Assembly: GCA_900472605.1 (NCBI GenBank)
Contig: UCJD01000004.1
Span: 44,066 to 108,065 of the forward strand
DNA from: Hyphomicrobiales bacterium
GTDB lineage: Bacteria > Pseudomonadota > Alphaproteobacteria > Rhizobiales > Rhizobiaceae
Length of the DNA stretch: 64,000 nucleotides
Direction: 5' to 3'
The notes under the pieces are model-generated. The model worked only from the letters and a program-made list of their open reading frames with translations, searched no databases and was not told the origin of the DNA. Positions 61,085 to 64,000 of this stretch are shown here, piece by piece. The first letter of the stretch is position 1. Each line of letters opens with the position of its first letter. A program made the position numbers and the translations under genes.

Positions 61085-62569
61085 CGGCCAGTAGGGGCGC
61101 CGCGGATCGACGAGCGTGGTGCCCGTCAGCGGCGATGTCTCGCCGCTCGAGACATCGATCGCGAAGTGCCGCAGCCCGCGCTTGCCGACATTCAGCGCTT
61201 CCACCGCGCCGTTCAGCGAGCGCATGCGGCGTTCGGTCTCGCGCACGATCTCAGGCGTCGTTTCCAGATGCTCCGCGAGCAGCCGGTAGCGCAGCGTCGA
61301 AATGGCTAGACGATGCGCATCCGTCGAGGCTTCGATCGCCAGGTCGCATTCCGTATCGAGGCCTTCGGACCGGTTGTTCAAGTTGGACGAGCCAATGCGG
61401 ATGAAATGGTCGTCGACGATCAGGAGCTTGGAGTGAATGACCAGCTCCTTCTCGCCGCCCTGCTTGTCGGGAACCACGGCGTACATGACCCGCAGCCGAT
61501 CATACTGGTCGATGCGTTTCAGCCGGCGGATCAGCCTGTCCCGGTTGTTGCCCATCGTCAGCTTTTCGAGAAAGCCGTGAGAGCTCTTGGTGACAAGCAC
61601 GGTGATCTCCGGCCCATCGCTTTCCTTCAGCCGCTTGGCGATGGTGCGGGCGACCCCAAACGAAGCAAGATATTGCGTCTCGATGTAAATCAGCCTGCGC
61701 GCGGCCTTTATGGCATCGCGCGTCAGCCGGAACGCCTCGTAGTGCCCGTGCTTTCCGATCAGCCCAGGCTCGGTCAGGGCGATCGCGGCGGTTGCGTTCG
61801 AAAGGTCGGGGGTGATACCTGCCGGCCATGAGGCGGCGCCGGTCGGAGACGGTGCCGGGCGCTCGCCCGTGGCGCGCTTCCATCGTCTGCGCGCGACATC
61901 GCCGATCAGCCGCGCCGCGTCGCCGGATACCATCGACTGCATGTCGTGCACCGGATCGTAGGGGGTGCCATCCGGCGATTTCCGAAGTGTATTGGTCATC
62001 TTGTGATCCGGCTCGTCCCACCGTCTGGCGGTCAGGTCGATACCGCCGAGAAAGGCCAGGCTGTCGTCGATCGAGACGAGCTTCTGGTGATGGCATCCGC
62101 GGATCGGGTGGCGCAGGTCGAAGCGCATGCTGATCTGCGGATGGGTGGAGAATTCGCTCTCGCGAAAGAGACGCAGCGATTTGCCGGAATAGATCGGTCC
62201 CATGCCCCACACCAGTATCCGGATACGCAGATCCGGCTTTTCATCGGCGAGAGACAGGAGAAGCTCGCCCAGCGTCTCGGAGCTTTGATGGGGGCGCAGC
62301 CTGATATCGGGGTTGAAGTCCCACCCGACGATCCAGATGGTATGAAGTGCCTTGCGAAGCGCCTGGTCGAGCGCCAGGAAATAGGCGGCGCCATCAATCA
62401 GGAAAGCGGCCTTGTCAACCTGGCCCACCTGCCAGGCGTTGCGTCGCTGGCGAATGATGCCACCGGGCAAGGCGGGGAGAGAAACATCTTTTGTGCGGGT
62501 TGCTCGTTTCAGAAACTCGGTGGCCTTCGACGCCGTGCGATGATCCGCGATGGGTTGAAACTCTGTCAT
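61034..62569 (-). CDS. Phospholipase D / cardiolipin synthase-like protein, 511 aa
   Basis: PLD-superfamily enzyme that probably transfers phosphatidyl groups or cleaves a phosphodiester. Two complete HKD motifs are seen: HQKLVSID (His161, Lys163, Asp168) and HSKLLIVD (His379, Lys381, Asp386), followed by GGIDL and GSSNLNNRS respectively. It is longer than E. coli ClsB (413 aa), with an N-terminal extension of about 40 residues. No clear N-terminal membrane helix; the C-terminal 60 residues are basic. Its last 51 bp overlap the ybhN-like gene on the other strand. An EcfG-type promoter lies about 40 bp upstream. Confidence 0.9.
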   Translation of the reverse strand: MTEFQPIADHRTASKATEFLKRATRTKDVSLPALPGGIIRQRRNAWQVGQVDKAAFLIDGAAYFLALDQALRKALHTIWIVGWDFNPDIRLRPHQSSETLGELLLSLADEKPDLRIRILVWGMGPIYSGKSLRLFRESEFSTHPQISMRFDLRHPIRGCHHQKLVSIDDSLAFLGGIDLTARRWDEPDHKMTNTLRKSPDGTPYDPVHDMQSMVSGDAARLIGDVARRRWKRATGERPAPSPTGAASWPAGITPDLSNATAAIALTEPGLIGKHGHYEAFRLTRDAIKAARRLIYIETQYLASFGVARTIAKRLKESDGPEITVLVTKSSHGFLEKLTMGNNRDRLIRRLKRIDQYDRLRVMYAVVPDKQGGEKELVIHSKLLIVDDHFIRIGSSNLNNRSEGLDTECDLAIEASTDAHRLAISTLRYRLLAEHLETTPEIVRETERRMRSLNGAVEALNVGKRGLRHFAIDVSSGETSPLTGTTLVDPRRPYWPLQKLRLRVGRLAAAIF

Positions 62570-62609
62570 TCTGCTGTCCGGCGCCCCGCTTGGTATTTGA
62601 CGTGGCCGT

Positions 62610-62634
62610 AACGCTCGAAGTGCTGACTTGTTCC
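62610..62634 (-). promoter_or_regulatory. EcfG-type promoter of the PLD-like gene
   Basis: On the minus strand GGAAC (62634-62630), 16 bases, then CGTT (62613-62610): a perfect EcfG/RpoE2 consensus match. The expected start is near 62603, about 34 bases before the ATG at 62569. Confidence 0.6.
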
Positions 62635-62697
62635 GTGGCGGTGCACTGCATTTTCAGGGCTGATGTAGGTCTGTTGTGCGTCGCGTAAAACAATCAC

Positions 62698-62722
62698 GGA
62701 ACGAAAAGCCATTTCAATTGTT
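62698..62722 (+). promoter_or_regulatory. EcfG-type promoter of the glycine-zipper lipoprotein
   Basis: GGAAC (62698-62702), 16 bases, then TGTT (62719-62722), one mismatch from the consensus. The expected start is near 62729, about 30 bases before the ATG at 62759, leaving room for the AGGAG site at 62746-62751. Confidence 0.55.
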
Positions 62723-62758
62723 TACTTAGCGATAAAAAATGAGCCGAGGAGTGAAATC

Positions 62759-63016
62759 ATGATCAGAGCGATTTTATTGGTGAGCGCGGTTGCAGGTAGC
62801 CTTGCGTCGTGCACCGCCACGGAACAAGGCACGGCGATTGGTGCGGGGACTGGCGCTGTCATCGGTGGCGTGGCCACCAATAGCGTAGGCGGCGCGGCCG
62901 TCGGTGCTGTGGCGGGTGGTGTAGCCGGTGCCTTGATCGGCCAATCGCAGGAGCGCCGGGGCTATTGCGTCTATCGTGACCGCTATGGCCGCACCTACGA
63001 GGCACGTTGCCGCTAA
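62759..63016 (+). CDS. Small glycine-zipper lipoprotein, 85 aa
   Basis: Outer- or inner-membrane lipoprotein. The signal peptide ends in the lipobox LASC (Cys18). Residues about 25-62 are a glycine zipper (GAGTGAVIGGVATNSVGG, then AVGAVAGGVAGALIG), a motif that inserts in or spans membranes. The basic, aromatic tail RRGYCVYRDRYGRTYEARC holds two Cys that could pair. AGGAG precedes the ATG, and an EcfG-type promoter is upstream, as for many stress-induced small lipoproteins of rhizobia. Similar in plan to SlyB/OsmB-like proteins, but not the same family with certainty. Confidence 0.85.
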   Translation: MIRAILLVSAVAGSLASCTATEQGTAIGAGTGAVIGGVATNSVGGAAVGAVAGGVAGALIGQSQERRGYCVYRDRYGRTYEARCR

Positions 63017-63041
63017 TCGGTTGAGCCGAACCGATCGAATT
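63017..63041 (+). terminator. Weak hairpin after the lipoprotein gene
   Basis: TCGGTT (63017-63022) and AACCGA (63029-63034) pair around a six-base loop directly after the stop, followed by TCGAATTTT. The short stem and interrupted T-run make it a weak candidate terminator. Confidence 0.35.
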
Positions 63042-63178
63042 TTCGACGTGCGTGATGCCTTGCTGGCGTCGCGTGCGCCGAATGTTGTGCAATCGGCGCA
63101 AACTTGATACTCGCGCCATGATGCCGACCCATTCTTTTGCTGATGATAAACCGTCGGCAACGCGTCCTGGGCGAGCGC

Positions 63179-63706
63179 ATGAACTGGATAAATCGTTATA
63201 TTGATGAACCGCTGCTGCAGGGCGCCGCAACGGTCATGAAAATCTGGCACGACCTTACCGGCCAGCGACCGGACCTTCTCGAGCCGGTCTGGAACCTTCT
63301 CTCCATCGCTTTTCTGCTGATCGCAGCCATGCAGTGCCTTACAGGCGATGTGCTGTGGCTCAGCGAGGCAGCCCTCGTCATGCTCGCACTGCCATCCGTG
63401 CTGAAGCTCTACAAGGTAAGCGCGGTCTCGACCGACTATGATTTGAAAGACTACAAGGCGCTGCGCGCCGCCGCCTTGCAGAAGCGCGAAAACGAATGGG
63501 CTCTCAGGCTTGCTGTCCTCGTCGGCGCGCTGGTCCTGCCGCTTGCCAAGCCCGTTGACGATGTGGCCAGCGCCTATTTCATGCTGGGCGCGTGCCTCTG
63601 GTTCTCGCTGACGGCGCCTGCGAGGTTTTACTTGAACGCGGCTGAACCGCCGGCGCCGGATGAGGGCGATCGTCTTGTTCGCCCCGCGCTCGGCTCCGCG
63701 GCATAG
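63179..63706 (+). CDS. Hypothetical membrane protein, 175 aa
   Basis: Protein of about 175 residues with roughly four hydrophobic segments (LLSIAFLLIAAMQCL, AALVMLALPSVLKLY, LRLAVLVGALVLPLA, AYFMLGACLWFSLTA). It begins MNWINRYIDEPLLQGA. The loop STDYDLKDYKALRAAALQKRENEW is charged. I do not recognise a family. Start at 63179 has GGCGAG upstream; an earlier in-frame start at 63137 would add 14 residues. It follows the stress lipoprotein on the same strand but with a 160-bp gap and its own promoter is not evident. Confidence 0.7.
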   Translation: MNWINRYIDEPLLQGAATVMKIWHDLTGQRPDLLEPVWNLLSIAFLLIAAMQCLTGDVLWLSEAALVMLALPSVLKLYKVSAVSTDYDLKDYKALRAAALQKRENEWALRLAVLVGALVLPLAKPVDDVASAYFMLGACLWFSLTAPARFYLNAAEPPAPDEGDRLVRPALGSAA

Positions 63707-64000
63707 AGCCTTTCCTGGTTAGATTGAAGCATTCTGCCGGAGCAGGTTTTCGTCGGGGCAAAGGCGATTGGCGAAGGGCATACCCCAGGTACGGTCGAGC
63801 CGATCGCCTTTGATCCTGGCGGAAAGATGCCCGGCCCTAGCCGGTTTGCGAAGCAAACCAGCGGGGGTTGGCTGAAACGGGCCGCCTGATCGTCCGGCCG
63901 GCTTGGCCGTATGCTTTGGCTACGACACGCGCCGGCCGGGCGACCATGCGACTCCGTTTGAGTATCCGTGTTGGTCAAGTGAGCATCGGTTGCCATTTTC
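63707..64000. other. Right-edge region without a recognised gene
   Basis: 294 bases to the window edge. Open frames on the minus strand here give Pro/Arg-rich products without a start signal and are not credible. The sequence is GC-rich with short dyads such as CGGTTTGCGAAGCAAACC near 63841-63858. It may contain an intergenic repeat or the promoter of a gene beyond the edge; I cannot tell. Confidence 0.35.

Overview
This window looks like chromosome or chromid DNA from an alphaproteobacterium of the Hyphomicrobiales, most likely Rhizobiaceae. The DNA is GC-rich with strong GC3 bias. It carries a CtrA-type box (TTAA-N7-TTAA), five candidate EcfG/RpoE2-type promoters (GGAAC-N16/17-(C/T)GTT), a CCUCCUCCC 'cuckoo'-type small RNA locus, a Hint-domain Tat protein and treYZ. 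I cannot name the species. I see no tRNA, rRNA, insertion sequence, prophage or CRISPR array.

Layout. 1-25.6 kb: an AT-rich promoter region and one giant gene for an 8404-residue surface/secreted protein. It has a DUF4347 N-terminus, an SdrD-B-like domain, about 68 cadherin/VCBS/He_PIG-type junctions, a Pro-rich linker and a C-terminal domain. 25.7-27.6 kb: a membrane diguanylate cyclase with an intact GGEEF site and I-site. 27.8-31.3 kb: small hypothetical genes, an XRE regulator, a Gfo/Idh/MocA oxidoreductase, a four-hairpin anti-Shine-Dalgarno RNA and a 2-hydroxyacid dehydrogenase. 31.4-38 kb: an M24 peptidase, a FixJ-type response regulator, an XRE-cupin regulator divergent from a class III omega-aminotransferase, and a YdeP/FdhF-like molybdopterin oxidoreductase. 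38.2-39.1 kb: a Tat-exported Gly-rich Hint protein. 39.4-49 kb: a surface-glycan region with a compact six-gene aminosugar operon and three glycosyltransferases. 49.1-53 kb: a type I secretion operon (small protein, HlyB-like ABC transporter with a dead C39-like domain, HlyD-like adaptor). 53.7-63.7 kb: topoisomerase IB, treZ/treY, a YbhP/YbhN/ClsB-like trio, a glycine-zipper lipoprotein and a membrane protein.

How the parts may work together. The giant adhesin, the diguanylate cyclase, the glycan genes and the type I exporter read as a surface/biofilm module, although the adhesin and exporter are 24 kb apart and their pairing is inference. The right end reads as a cluster of the general stress response: EcfG-type promoters precede topoisomerase IB, treY, the ybhN-like gene, the phospholipase D/cardiolipin synthase-like gene and the lipoprotein.

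The observations I would follow first are the four-hairpin CCUCCUCCC RNA at 30.05-30.21 kb, the architecture of the 8404-residue protein (including an exact 819-bp three-domain super-repeat), and the run of EcfG-type promoters at 53.7-62.8 kb. All function assignments are from recognising sequence motifs by eye; no database search was run.
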